Of a stretch of DNA of 64,000 nt, positions 52,129 to 59,972 are shown piece by piece. Every line of letters starts with the position of its first letter. Position 1 is the first letter of the stretch. The DNA comes from Streptomyces drozdowiczii. Its GTDB lineage: Bacteria > Actinomycetota > Actinomycetes > Streptomycetales > Streptomycetaceae. The notes under the pieces were generated by a model. That model saw nothing but the letters and a program-made list of their open reading frames with translations. It searched no databases and had not been told where the DNA came from. The stretch lies in contig NZ_CP098740.1 of the NCBI RefSeq assembly GCF_026167665.1, forward strand, positions 930,001 to 994,000, read 5' to 3'. The position numbers and the translations under genes are program-made.

Positions 52129-52731
52129 TTACGCGGGAGCGGCGACCGCGCGGCCGATCAGGTCCACCACGGAATCCACCAACTCCTGGTCCGGCAGGCG
52201 CTGTTCGCCGACCATGCGGAAGACCAGCGAGGCGGCGACGAGCGTGGCGGCGGCGGCGATGTCGACATCGGCCCGGACGTCGCCGCGCGCGACTCCGCGC
52301 GCCAGGAGGTGGCGGGTCTCGCTCATCACCCGGGCCGTGTAGTCGCGGTACGCGCCCGGCTCGGCGCCCGCCTCCGACGCGGAGCCGATCACACCGGCGA
52401 GCAGCCGCGAGACGCCCGGCTGCCGGTACGCCTCCATGCGCGCCGTCAGCACGGCGCGCAGCTCGGCCCGGAAGTCGCCCATGTCGGGGACGGTGAGCGG
52501 GCCGATCCGGGTCTCGGCCGCGGCGAGGATCAGCTCCTGCTTGGTGGCCCAACGCCGGTACATGGCAGGCTTGCTGACGCCCGCTCGGGCGGCCACCGCG
52601 TCCATGGTCAGCGCGCCCATGCCGTGCTCCGTCACCAGCTCCACGACCGCGTCGAGCACGGCCCGGGTGACGCGCTCCTCGCGGGGTCTGCCGGGGCCGC
52701 GCCGCGCCTTGGTCACCTGTTCGTCGGCCAT
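52129..52731 (-). CDS. TetR/AcrR family transcriptional regulator
   Basis: A 200-residue repressor; N-terminal helix-turn-helix MGALTMDAVAARAGVSKPAM and recognition helix YRRWATKQEL (about residues 38-70), then the C-terminal ligand domain. It is placed between the dioxygenase operon and the acyl-CoA synthetase gene, all on the minus strand, and may control either. It lies 57 bases downstream of the synthetase. Confidence 0.9.
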   Translation of the reverse strand: MADEQVTKARRGPGRPREERVTRAVLDAVVELVTEHGMGALTMDAVAARAGVSKPAMYRRWATKQELILAAAETRIGPLTVPDMGDFRAELRAVLTARMEAYRQPGVSRLLAGVIGSASEAGAEPGAYRDYTARVMSETRHLLARGVARGDVRADVDIAAAATLVAASLVFRMVGEQRLPDQELVDSVVDLIGRAVAAPA

Positions 52732-52787
52732 GCCCCGACCCTACGCGGGCCGGGCCCATTCCCTCCCGCAGGGGTGCGGCCCCGGGC

Positions 52788-54308
52788 TCACCGGGTCAGC
52801 TCGTCGCGCAGGACGTGCTTGGTGATCTTCCCGGACGGCGTGCGGGGCAGGTCGGGGCGCAGGACCAGCTCGCGGGGCACCTTGTAGCGGGCGATCAGGG
52901 GTTCCAGCCAGGCGCGGACGCCGTCCAGGTCGAGCGCGGCGCCCTCGCGCGGGACGACCACGGCGACGACGGTCTCGCCCCACTGGGGGTGGGGCCGGCC
53001 GACCACGGCGACGTCCAGGATGTCGGGGTGGCCGCGCAGGGCGCCCTCCACCTCCTGCGAGGCCACGTTCTCACCGCCGGTGATGATCACATCCTTCATC
53101 CGGTCCACGACCGTGACGAACCCGTCCTCGTCCACCCGGCCCAGGTCACCGCTGCGGTACCAGTCACCCGCGAACACCTCGGCGGTGGCCTCCTCGTCGT
53201 CCAGGTAGCCCACCATGCGGGTGTCGGAGCGCAGCCAGATCTCGCCGGTCTCCCCCGCCCCCGCGTCCGCGCCGTCCTGGCGCACCACCCGCAGCTCGAC
53301 CCCGGGCATGCCGCCCCGGCCGATCGCGCCGGCCTTGGCGACCTGCTCGGCGGGCGGGAGCGAGGCGCCCACGGGGCCCGTCTCGCTCATCCCGTACACC
53401 TGGTGGAAGTCCTCGGAGCCGTACGCCTTCATCAGGCGGCGCGCGGTGTCCGCGTCGAGCGGTCCCGCGCCGTAGATCCAGGCCCGCACGGACGAGAGGT
53501 CGTACGAGGCGAAGTCGGCCACCGCCTGGGTGGGTGCGATCAGGGCGATCGGGGCGGCGAACATCGCGGTGACGCGTTCGCGCTGGATGGCCTCCAGCAT
53601 GCCCCGGGGTTCGTACTCGCGCTGGAGCACCACCGTGCCGCGTGTCAGCAGCGTGCCCATCACCCAGTTGTTGAGCGGGGAGGCGTGCCAGACGGGCATG
53701 CAGATCAGGAACCGCTCGTCGCGGCGGAGCGGGATCGCGGCGGCGGTGTAGGCGGCCGTCAGGGTGATCGTCCGGTGGGTGTGGACGCAGCCCTTGGGGG
53801 TGCCGGAGGTGCCCGAGGTGTACAGGATCTGGGCGATGTCGCCGTCCGTGCCCGGCTCCCCGGCGAACGGCTCGGCGGCCGCGATCCGGGCCTCGAACGC
53901 GTCGGCGGGCCGTTCAGGCGCCTCGGCGTCGGGGTGGCTGACCAGCCAGGTCGTCCCGGCGTCGGCGGCGGTGGCGCGCTCCCCGATCTCCGCGTCCACC
54001 ACGGCGACCCTGGCCCCGCAGTGGCTCAGCTGCCGTGCCACCTCGCCCGTCCGGAGCTTGTGGTTGACCGGGACCAGGGTGGCGCCCGCGTACCAGGCGC
54101 CGAACGCGGCGAACAGGAAGGCCGGGGTGTTGTACGTCATCACGGCCAGCCGGTCGCCGGGGCGGAGCCCGGCCTCCCGCAGCACGGTCGCGGCGCGTCG
54201 GGCCGCGTCGGCGAATTCCCGGTAGGACCACCGCTGCCCACGGTAGACGACCGCTTCGTGGTCGCCGGCCGAGCGGACGGCGCTGTCCAGCAGGGTACTG
54301 AGGTGCAT
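52788..54308 (-). CDS. AMP-binding acyl-CoA synthetase (ligase)
   Basis: A 506-residue adenylate-forming enzyme: P-loop-like ILYTSGTSGTPKGCVH, the A5 region GMSETGPVG, A7 SGDLGRVDEDGF and the C-terminal lysine in PRTPSGKITK. It activates a carboxylic acid to acyl-AMP and then acyl-CoA. The chosen ATG follows AGGAG; an upstream ATG at 54383 would overlap the divergent TetR start. It is divergent from TetR and AidB-like genes, an arrangement that suggests a shared acyl-CoA substrate pathway. Confidence 0.92.
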   Translation of the reverse strand: MHLSTLLDSAVRSAGDHEAVVYRGQRWSYREFADAARRAATVLREAGLRPGDRLAVMTYNTPAFLFAAFGAWYAGATLVPVNHKLRTGEVARQLSHCGARVAVVDAEIGERATAADAGTTWLVSHPDAEAPERPADAFEARIAAAEPFAGEPGTDGDIAQILYTSGTSGTPKGCVHTHRTITLTAAYTAAAIPLRRDERFLICMPVWHASPLNNWVMGTLLTRGTVVLQREYEPRGMLEAIQRERVTAMFAAPIALIAPTQAVADFASYDLSSVRAWIYGAGPLDADTARRLMKAYGSEDFHQVYGMSETGPVGASLPPAEQVAKAGAIGRGGMPGVELRVVRQDGADAGAGETGEIWLRSDTRMVGYLDDEEATAEVFAGDWYRSGDLGRVDEDGFVTVVDRMKDVIITGGENVASQEVEGALRGHPDILDVAVVGRPHPQWGETVVAVVVPREGAALDLDGVRAWLEPLIARYKVPRELVLRPDLPRTPSGKITKHVLRDELTR

Positions 54309-54359
54309 CACGTTCTCCTGACGAGCCGGACCGTGCCAACGGACCATGGCGGGAAACTC

Positions 54360-54373
54360 TGAATGATGGTTCA
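54360..54373. promoter_or_regulatory. Inverted repeat TGAATGATGGTTCA, candidate TetR operator
   Basis: TGAA and TTCA arms around six bases, in the 73-base divergent gap between the acyl-CoA synthetase and TetR genes. FadR/PaaR-like TetR repressors often bind sites of this form. The site lies just ahead of the TetR start, so autoregulation is likely. Confidence 0.5.
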
Positions 54374-54381
54374 CTTCTTTC

Positions 54382-54990
54382 ATGGCCTACCGCAAGACCC
54401 CAGCCGAAATCAGTCGCCTCGAAGCAGCCAGGGAGCATCTGATCGCCGCCGCCACCTCGGTGGTCACGGAGGTCGGCTGGTCCCAGGCGTCGGTCACCGC
54501 CGTCGCCGACTCGGCCGGTATCGCGGCCGGCTCCGTCTACCAGCACTTCTCGTCCAAGGCGGCGCTGGCCGTCGAGGTCTTCCGGCGCGCCGCCGGGCGC
54601 GAGGTCGAGGTGCTGGGCACGGTGCTGCGCGAGCCCGGGACACCGGTCGAGCGGCTGGCGCGGGGCGTCGAGGTCTTCGCCCGCCGCGCCCTGGAGAACC
54701 GGGGCCTGGCCTACGCGCTGCTCGCCGCCCCGGCCGATCCGGCGGTCGGCGCCGAACGCCTCGACTACCGCCGCCGCTACCGCGCGCTGTTCGCCGAGGT
54801 CGTCCACGAGGGGATCGAGGAGGGCCTGCTGCCCGCGCAGAACGGCGAGATCACCGCCGCCGCGCTCACCGGCGCGGTCGGCGAGGTCCTGGTCGATCCG
54901 CTCGGCGCCGGCGACGGGGAGACCACCGAGGCGCTGCTCACCGAACTCGTCGCCATGGCCCTGCGCTGCGCGGGCGCGCCGCGCCCCTGA
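54382..54990 (+). CDS. TetR/AcrR family transcriptional regulator
   Basis: A 202-residue TetR regulator; helix-turn-helix at about residues 12-58 (VTAVADSAGIAAGSVYQHFS). The length and the close pairing with an acyl-CoA synthetase and an acyl-CoA dehydrogenase suggest that it senses an acyl-CoA or fatty acid. It is followed after 33 bases by the AidB-like gene in the same direction. Confidence 0.9.
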   Translation: MAYRKTPAEISRLEAAREHLIAAATSVVTEVGWSQASVTAVADSAGIAAGSVYQHFSSKAALAVEVFRRAAGREVEVLGTVLREPGTPVERLARGVEVFARRALENRGLAYALLAAPADPAVGAERLDYRRRYRALFAEVVHEGIEEGLLPAQNGEITAAALTGAVGEVLVDPLGAGDGETTEALLTELVAMALRCAGAPRP

Positions 54991-55023
54991 CCATTCCGCG
55001 TACCCCTTCCCCTGGAGGCCCCC

Positions 55024-56682
55024 GTGTCCACGACCGTCCCGCCCCGCAGCAACCCCACCGCCGCGACCCACGAAGTAACCAACCAGGCACCGCCGCTGAC
55101 CGGTCACGACGTGGCCGACGACGCGGTCCTCCTGGAGGGCCTGCGCCGCGAGGGCGCCGAGTGGCACACCGAGGAGCTGCACCGGCTCGGCCGCTACGTC
55201 GGCAGCGCGCAGGCCCAGGAGTGGGCCGAGCAGGCCAACGTCAACGAGCCCGTGCTGCGCACCCACGACCGCTACGGCCACCGCGTGGACGAGGTCGACT
55301 TCCACCCCGCCTACCACCACCTGATGAACGCCTCGGTGGGCGCGGGCCTGGCCGGTGCCGCCTGGGCCGACGAGCGCCCCGGCGCCCATGTGGCGCGCGC
55401 GGCCGGCTTCATGGTGATGTCGACGCTGGAGGCGGGCCACCTCTGCCCGGTCTCCATGACGTACGCCGTCGTCCCGGCGCTGCGGCACGCCCCCGACCTG
55501 GCGAAGACGTACGAACCGCTGCTGACCAGCCGGGTGTACGAGGCCGGGCTGCGCACCCCCGCCGAGAAGCCGGGGCTGCTCGCCGGGATGGGCATGACGG
55601 AGAAGCAGGGCGGCACCGATGTGCGCGCCAACACCACCACGGCCACCGAGGCGGGCGACGGGACCTGGCGGCTGCGCGGGCACAAGTGGTTCACCAGCGC
55701 CCCGATGAACGACCTCTTCCTGGTCCTCGCCCAGGCGCCGGGCGGCCTCTCCTGCTTCCTGGTGCCGCGCGTCCTGCCGGACGGCAGCCGCAACACCTTC
55801 CGCGTCCAGCGGCTCAAGGACAAGCTCGGCAACCGGTCGAACGCCAGCAGCGAACCCGAGTTCGACGACACGGTCGCCTGGCTCGTCGGCCCGGAGGGCA
55901 AGGGCGTGCGCACCATCATCGACATGGTGACGATGACCCGCCTGGACTGCGTCATCGGTTCGGCGGCCGGCATCCGCGCCGCGCTCGCCCAGGCCGCTCA
56001 CCATGTGCGCCACCGCTCGGTGTTCGGCGCCAAGCTGATCGACCAGCCGCTGATGCGCAATGTGATCGGCGACCTCGCGGTGGAGTCCGAGGCGGCGACC
56101 ACGCTCGGGCTGCGGCTCGCCGGGGCCGCCGACCGCGCCCAGCGGGGCGACGCGCAGGAGCGGGCGTTCCTGCGGCTGGCCACGGCGGTGTCCAAGTACT
56201 GGGTGTGCAAGCGCCAGCCGGTCGCGGTCGCGGAGGCGCTGGAATGCCTCGGCGGCAACGGCTACGTCGAGGATTCGGGCATGCCGCGTATGTACCGGGA
56301 GGCCCCGCTCAACGGCATCTGGGAGGGCTCGGGCAATGTGAACGCGCTGGACCTGCTGCGCGCGCTGGCCCGGGAGCCGGAGTCGCTGGACGCCTTCCGC
56401 GCCGAGGTCGAGGCCGCCTCGGGGGCGGACCGCCGGCTGGACGCGGCCTGGCGGGAGCTGCGCGGCGAGCTGGTCCTCACCGAGGACGCCCCGCTGCGGG
56501 CCCGGCGGCTCATCGAGCGCGCGGCGCTGGTCCTCCAGGGCTCGCTGCTCGTCCGGCACGCGCCGACGGCGGTCGCCGACGCGTTCTGCGCCTCGCGGCT
56601 GGCCGGTGACCGGGGGCTCGCCTTCGGCACCCTGGCTCCGGACACCGACTTCGCGGGGCTGCTGGAGCGGCTGCCCGCGTAG
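55024..56682 (+). CDS. AidB-like acyl-CoA dehydrogenase family protein
   Basis: 552 residues, GTG start preceded by GGAGG. The extended N-terminal domain and the FAD segment GMGMTEKQGGTDVRANTT are characteristic of AidB proteins rather than classical 380-residue acyl-CoA dehydrogenases; ECLGGNGYVEDSGMPRMYRE is the C-terminal signature. E. coli AidB belongs to the Ada alkylation response and binds DNA through a basic C-terminal region. Here the context is a TetR/acyl-CoA ligase pair, so a role in acyl-CoA oxidation is as likely as repair. Confidence 0.88.
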   Translation: MSTTVPPRSNPTAATHEVTNQAPPLTGHDVADDAVLLEGLRREGAEWHTEELHRLGRYVGSAQAQEWAEQANVNEPVLRTHDRYGHRVDEVDFHPAYHHLMNASVGAGLAGAAWADERPGAHVARAAGFMVMSTLEAGHLCPVSMTYAVVPALRHAPDLAKTYEPLLTSRVYEAGLRTPAEKPGLLAGMGMTEKQGGTDVRANTTTATEAGDGTWRLRGHKWFTSAPMNDLFLVLAQAPGGLSCFLVPRVLPDGSRNTFRVQRLKDKLGNRSNASSEPEFDDTVAWLVGPEGKGVRTIIDMVTMTRLDCVIGSAAGIRAALAQAAHHVRHRSVFGAKLIDQPLMRNVIGDLAVESEAATTLGLRLAGAADRAQRGDAQERAFLRLATAVSKYWVCKRQPVAVAEALECLGGNGYVEDSGMPRMYREAPLNGIWEGSGNVNALDLLRALAREPESLDAFRAEVEAASGADRRLDAAWRELRGELVLTEDAPLRARRLIERAALVLQGSLLVRHAPTAVADAFCASRLAGDRGLAFGTLAPDTDFAGLLERLPA

Positions 56683-56826
56683 GACGCCCGCCGGGACGCG
56701 GTGAGCGTGCTTCACCGCGTCCCGGCCGATCGGCCACCCACCACCCGACGCCCGAAGGTGATTCGGGTGCTTCGACGTGCCCGGGGCCCCGTGCCCCGCA
56801 AGCGGTCTCATCAGCCGGACGCGGCA

Positions 56827-56857
56827 TTGAACGTCCGGCCGCTCCGTGGTGTCATCT
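56827..56857 (+). promoter_or_regulatory. Possible leaderless promoter of the sulfatase unit
   Basis: TTGAAC (56827-56832) and a weak TCATCT hexamer (56852-56857) precede the ATG at 56863 by the distance expected if transcription starts at or next to the start codon. The -10 is poor, so this is a suggestion. Confidence 0.35.
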
Positions 56858-56862
56858 GCCTT

Positions 56863-56952
56863 ATGAGGAGTGCCCGTTCAGCCCGCACGGTACTGCTGGA
56901 CGCGTTCTGGCCCAGCCGTCGCGTCGACCACTTCGACCAGTTCTGTCGCTGA
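56863..56952 (+). CDS. Putative leader peptide upstream of the sulfatase module
   Basis: A 29-residue open frame, starting MRSARSARTVLLDAF and ending RRVDHFDQFCR. Its end resembles the pattern of the short actinobacterial leader peptides that precede sulfur-assimilation genes (RRHVDL...CR), with a Cys-Arg finish. It lies 189 bases before the formylglycine-generating enzyme gene. A hairpin follows its stop codon. I infer a role in attenuation by cysteine supply; nothing in the sequence proves translation. The rest of the 459-base gap (56683-57141) holds no gene. Confidence 0.45.
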   Translation: MRSARSARTVLLDAFWPSRRVDHFDQFCR

Positions 56953-56974
56953 GCACTCCCCCCTCGCAGCCGCC

Positions 56975-56995
56975 GTCCCGATGTCCGAACGGGAC
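56975..56995 (+). terminator. Hairpin after the leader ORF, possible attenuator
   Basis: GTCCCG and CGGGAC flank a nine-base loop, 23 bases after the leader stop codon and about 150 bases before the next gene. The stem is short and no U-tract follows. Confidence 0.35.
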
Positions 56996-57141
56996 CGTTC
57001 CTGAGCTGCCTTGCCTGAGTACGCGCGTCCCGAGGGATGCGTGACGTTCCCCTCGCACGCTCTTCTGCCGCGTCCGCGCTGACGTCCGTCGGCGGCCCGC
57101 GGCCGTGCCGTGCTGCTCCCAGCCCCGACAGGAGCTCAGCG

Positions 57142-58140
57142 ATGTCCTGCTGCACCCCGGCCTCCGATGGCCGCGGCCTTTGCCATCCGTCATCCGCCCC
57201 CGGCCTCCTCACCATCGGGCCGCCGCCCGGTCCGTATCGCCCCACGCCCGCGCGACGTGAAACCCGCGGTCAAGTCCTGTTGCCCGGAGGGACGTTCGCG
57301 ATGGGCGACGGCTTCGGCGAGGGATATGCGGCCGACGGCGAGGGGCCGGTGCACCCGGTGAGGCTCGACCCGTATCTGATCGACGCCACCACGGTGACCA
57401 ACGCCGCGTTCGCCGCCTTCGTCAAGGACACCGGCTATGAGACGGAAGCCGAACGGCTGGGCGTTTCCGCCGTGTTCCACCTGGCCGTGCGGGCGGAGCC
57501 CTCCGACATCGTCGGGGAGGCGGCCGGTACACCCTGGTGGCTCGTGGTACGAGGCGCATCGTGGCGCCACCCGGCCGGACCGCTCTCGTCGGTCGGCGCA
57601 CTGCGGAACCACCCGGTGGTCCAGGTGAGCTGGAACGACGCGCAGGCCTACTGCGCCTGGGCGGGCAAACGCCTGCCCACCGAGGCCGAGTGGGAGTTCG
57701 CGGCACGCGGCGGCCTGGCGGGCCGGCGGTTTCCCTGGGGCGACGAGCTCAAGCCGCGCGGAAGGTGGAACTGCAACATCTGGCAGGGCACCTTCCCGAC
57801 CCGGAACACCGCCGAGGACGGGCACGAGAACACCGCTCCCGCGAAGTCGTACCGGCCCAACGGCTACGGCCTGTGGAACACGGTCGGCAACGTCTGGGAG
57901 TGGTGTGCGGACACCTTCGCCGCCGACACCTACGCCGCACGCGCCGGCGACCTGCCCGTACACGACCCGCGCGGCCCCTCCCACGACCCGGACCCGGACG
58001 CCCGCCGGGTCATGCGGGGCGGCTCCTTCCTCTGCCATAACTCGTACTGCTACCGCTACCGGGTCGCCGCCCGCTCGGGCAACACCGCCCGGTCGGCGGC
58101 TGCGAACGTCGGCTTCCGCTGCGCCAACGACGCCGCGTGA
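57142..58140 (+). CDS. Formylglycine-generating enzyme
   Basis: A 332-residue FGE-sulfatase-domain protein that oxidises the active-site cysteine of type I sulfatases to formylglycine in the cytoplasm. It closely resembles the S. coelicolor enzyme as I remember it. The copper-binding/catalytic cysteines are C298 and C303 in GGSFLCHNSYCYRYRVAARS, equivalent to C272 and C277 there. The N-terminus SCCTPASDG is typical of the bacterial family and follows AGGAGCTCAGCG. It lies 65 bases upstream of its likely client sulfatase. Confidence 0.96.
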   Translation: MSCCTPASDGRGLCHPSSAPGLLTIGPPPGPYRPTPARRETRGQVLLPGGTFAMGDGFGEGYAADGEGPVHPVRLDPYLIDATTVTNAAFAAFVKDTGYETEAERLGVSAVFHLAVRAEPSDIVGEAAGTPWWLVVRGASWRHPAGPLSSVGALRNHPVVQVSWNDAQAYCAWAGKRLPTEAEWEFAARGGLAGRRFPWGDELKPRGRWNCNIWQGTFPTRNTAEDGHENTAPAKSYRPNGYGLWNTVGNVWEWCADTFAADTYAARAGDLPVHDPRGPSHDPDPDARRVMRGGSFLCHNSYCYRYRVAARSGNTARSAAANVGFRCANDAA

Positions 58141-58205
58141 CAGCACGTCCGCCCACGCTCCGCCCCCTCACTGTCCCTTACCAGCCCCCTTCGAGGAGAG
58201 ATCTC

Positions 58206-59948
58206 ATGCCCAGGAGAAACGCGCGGCTGATCGGCCTGCTCAGCCTTCCGCTGATACTCACCCTGCCCACCCTCGTCGCCCCCGCCTCGGCCGCACCGGC
58301 CCGACAGCAGCCCAGGACCGGCCCAGCTGCCGCGCCCACGCCCGCGCCGAACATCGTGTACGTCCTCGCCGACGACTTCGGCTGGACGGACGTCAGCACG
58401 GGCCGGACCAACGCCGGCCACCCCAGTGACTACTACGAGACGCCCGCCCTGGACCGGATCGCGCGCGAGGGTGTCGCCTTCGACAACGGCTACACCTCGG
58501 TGAACTGCACACCGACCCGCGCCGCGCTGCTCACCGGGCTGTACGCCCCGAGGCCCCAGAACAACATCTACCTGGTCGGCGATCTCAACCGGGGCGGCGA
58601 CGACACCCTGTTGAAGGGGCCCGCCCAGGGGCGCGCGGACGGAGCGACCGCCCTGCCGAACGACGCGCGTACCATCGGCGAGCGCTTGCAGGACGTCGGC
58701 TACCACACCGGGTACTTCGGCAAGTTCCACGTCAGCCGGTCGGGTGCGGACATCGTCACGCAGCACGGCTTCGACGAGAACTTCGGCGGGACCAACGCGG
58801 GCGACCCCGGCGCCTATCACGCCGTGGACGGACACTTCCACACCAAGATCGGCCCCGCGCTGGACGCCTATGCCGGCGACTACACACAGGAGTACGTCGA
58901 CCGGAACATCAAGCCGTACAGCCAGGGTGTGGGCTCCGCCGCCCTGGACGCGCTGGTCGGCACGGACAAGCACGTCACCGACGCGCTGGCCGACGCCACG
59001 CTGGACTTCGTCGACCGCAACAAGTCGGACCGCTTCTTCGCGTTCGTCGGTTCCTACGCCGTCCACACCCCGGTCGGCGAGAAGCAGGCCCGTGCCGACC
59101 TGCTGGCCAAGTACCGTGCGAAGGCACGGGGCCACAGCACCTCGAATCCGTCGTACGGTGCCCTGATCGAGGGACTGGATCAGAACGTGGCCCGCCTCGT
59201 CGACCATCTGCGGACCACCTCCGACCCGCGCAACCCCGGACACGTCCTCGCCGACAACACCGTCCTGCTCTTCAGCGGGGACAACGGCGGTGTGGAACAG
59301 TTCACCGACAACGGGCCGCTGCGCGGCCAGAAGGGTGAGCTGCGGGAGGGCGGCATCCGGGTCCCGCAGATCGCCTGGAGCACCAACCCCCAGCTGGTAC
59401 GCGGAAACCGGGTCGACCACACCCCCGTGTACGTTGCCGACCACACGGCGACGATCGCCGCGCTCGCCGGGGTTCCGGCGGCCGACCGCGGACAGCTCGA
59501 CGGTGCCGACCTGAGCGGACGGCTCAACGGCTCGGCTCCGCTGGACCGCGACGCCCTGTACTGGCATCTGCCCGGCTACCTGATCGAAGGCGGCCGCGAC
59601 CAGCGCCCGCAGTCGGTGATCCGGTCCGGCAAGTGGAAGCTCGTCTACTCCTACGAGGACCGCTCCTGGCAGCTGTACGACCTGGCGAACGACATCGGCG
59701 AGGCCCACGACCTGGCCGCCGAACAGCCGGCGGTCGTCACGGACCTGGGCACGAAACTGATCCGCTGGCTGGACGAGGTCGACGCCCCGCTGGCGACCCT
59801 GCGTGCGGGCAAGGCTCCCCTCACGTTCACCGTCACCGGGAGCACGTACGCCGACGACAAGGTCGTCCAGCGCCGCAACGAGACCGTGGTCGTCCGGCCG
59901 GGCGAGGAAGTACCGGTGGTGCTCCAGGTGCCCGCGGCGGCCCGCTGA
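58206..59948 (+). CDS. Secreted type I arylsulfatase
   Basis: A 580-residue sulfatase with a signal peptide of about 30 residues (MPRRNARLIGLLSLPLILTL, ending ASA). The RR pair could mark a Tat substrate. The formylglycine motif is C101 in CTPTR followed by AALLTG, the metal ligands are in LADDFGWTD and FSGDNGGVEQ, and the lysine-histidine pair is in GKFHVS. It should release sulfate from an organic ester outside the cell, after modification by the FGE encoded upstream. Confidence 0.95.
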   Translation: MPRRNARLIGLLSLPLILTLPTLVAPASAAPARQQPRTGPAAAPTPAPNIVYVLADDFGWTDVSTGRTNAGHPSDYYETPALDRIAREGVAFDNGYTSVNCTPTRAALLTGLYAPRPQNNIYLVGDLNRGGDDTLLKGPAQGRADGATALPNDARTIGERLQDVGYHTGYFGKFHVSRSGADIVTQHGFDENFGGTNAGDPGAYHAVDGHFHTKIGPALDAYAGDYTQEYVDRNIKPYSQGVGSAALDALVGTDKHVTDALADATLDFVDRNKSDRFFAFVGSYAVHTPVGEKQARADLLAKYRAKARGHSTSNPSYGALIEGLDQNVARLVDHLRTTSDPRNPGHVLADNTVLLFSGDNGGVEQFTDNGPLRGQKGELREGGIRVPQIAWSTNPQLVRGNRVDHTPVYVADHTATIAALAGVPAADRGQLDGADLSGRLNGSAPLDRDALYWHLPGYLIEGGRDQRPQSVIRSGKWKLVYSYEDRSWQLYDLANDIGEAHDLAAEQPAVVTDLGTKLIRWLDEVDAPLATLRAGKAPLTFTVTGSTYADDKVVQRRNETVVVRPGEEVPVVLQVPAAAR

Positions 59949-59972
59949 CGTCGGCGGCTCCGGACCGCCCCG

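Noticed and set aside
57037..57141. N-terminal extension of the formylglycine-generating enzyme from the ATG at 57037
   Set aside because: The extra 35 residues are low-complexity, and the ribosome-binding site AGGAG lies just before the ATG at 57142, which begins with the usual SCC sequence.
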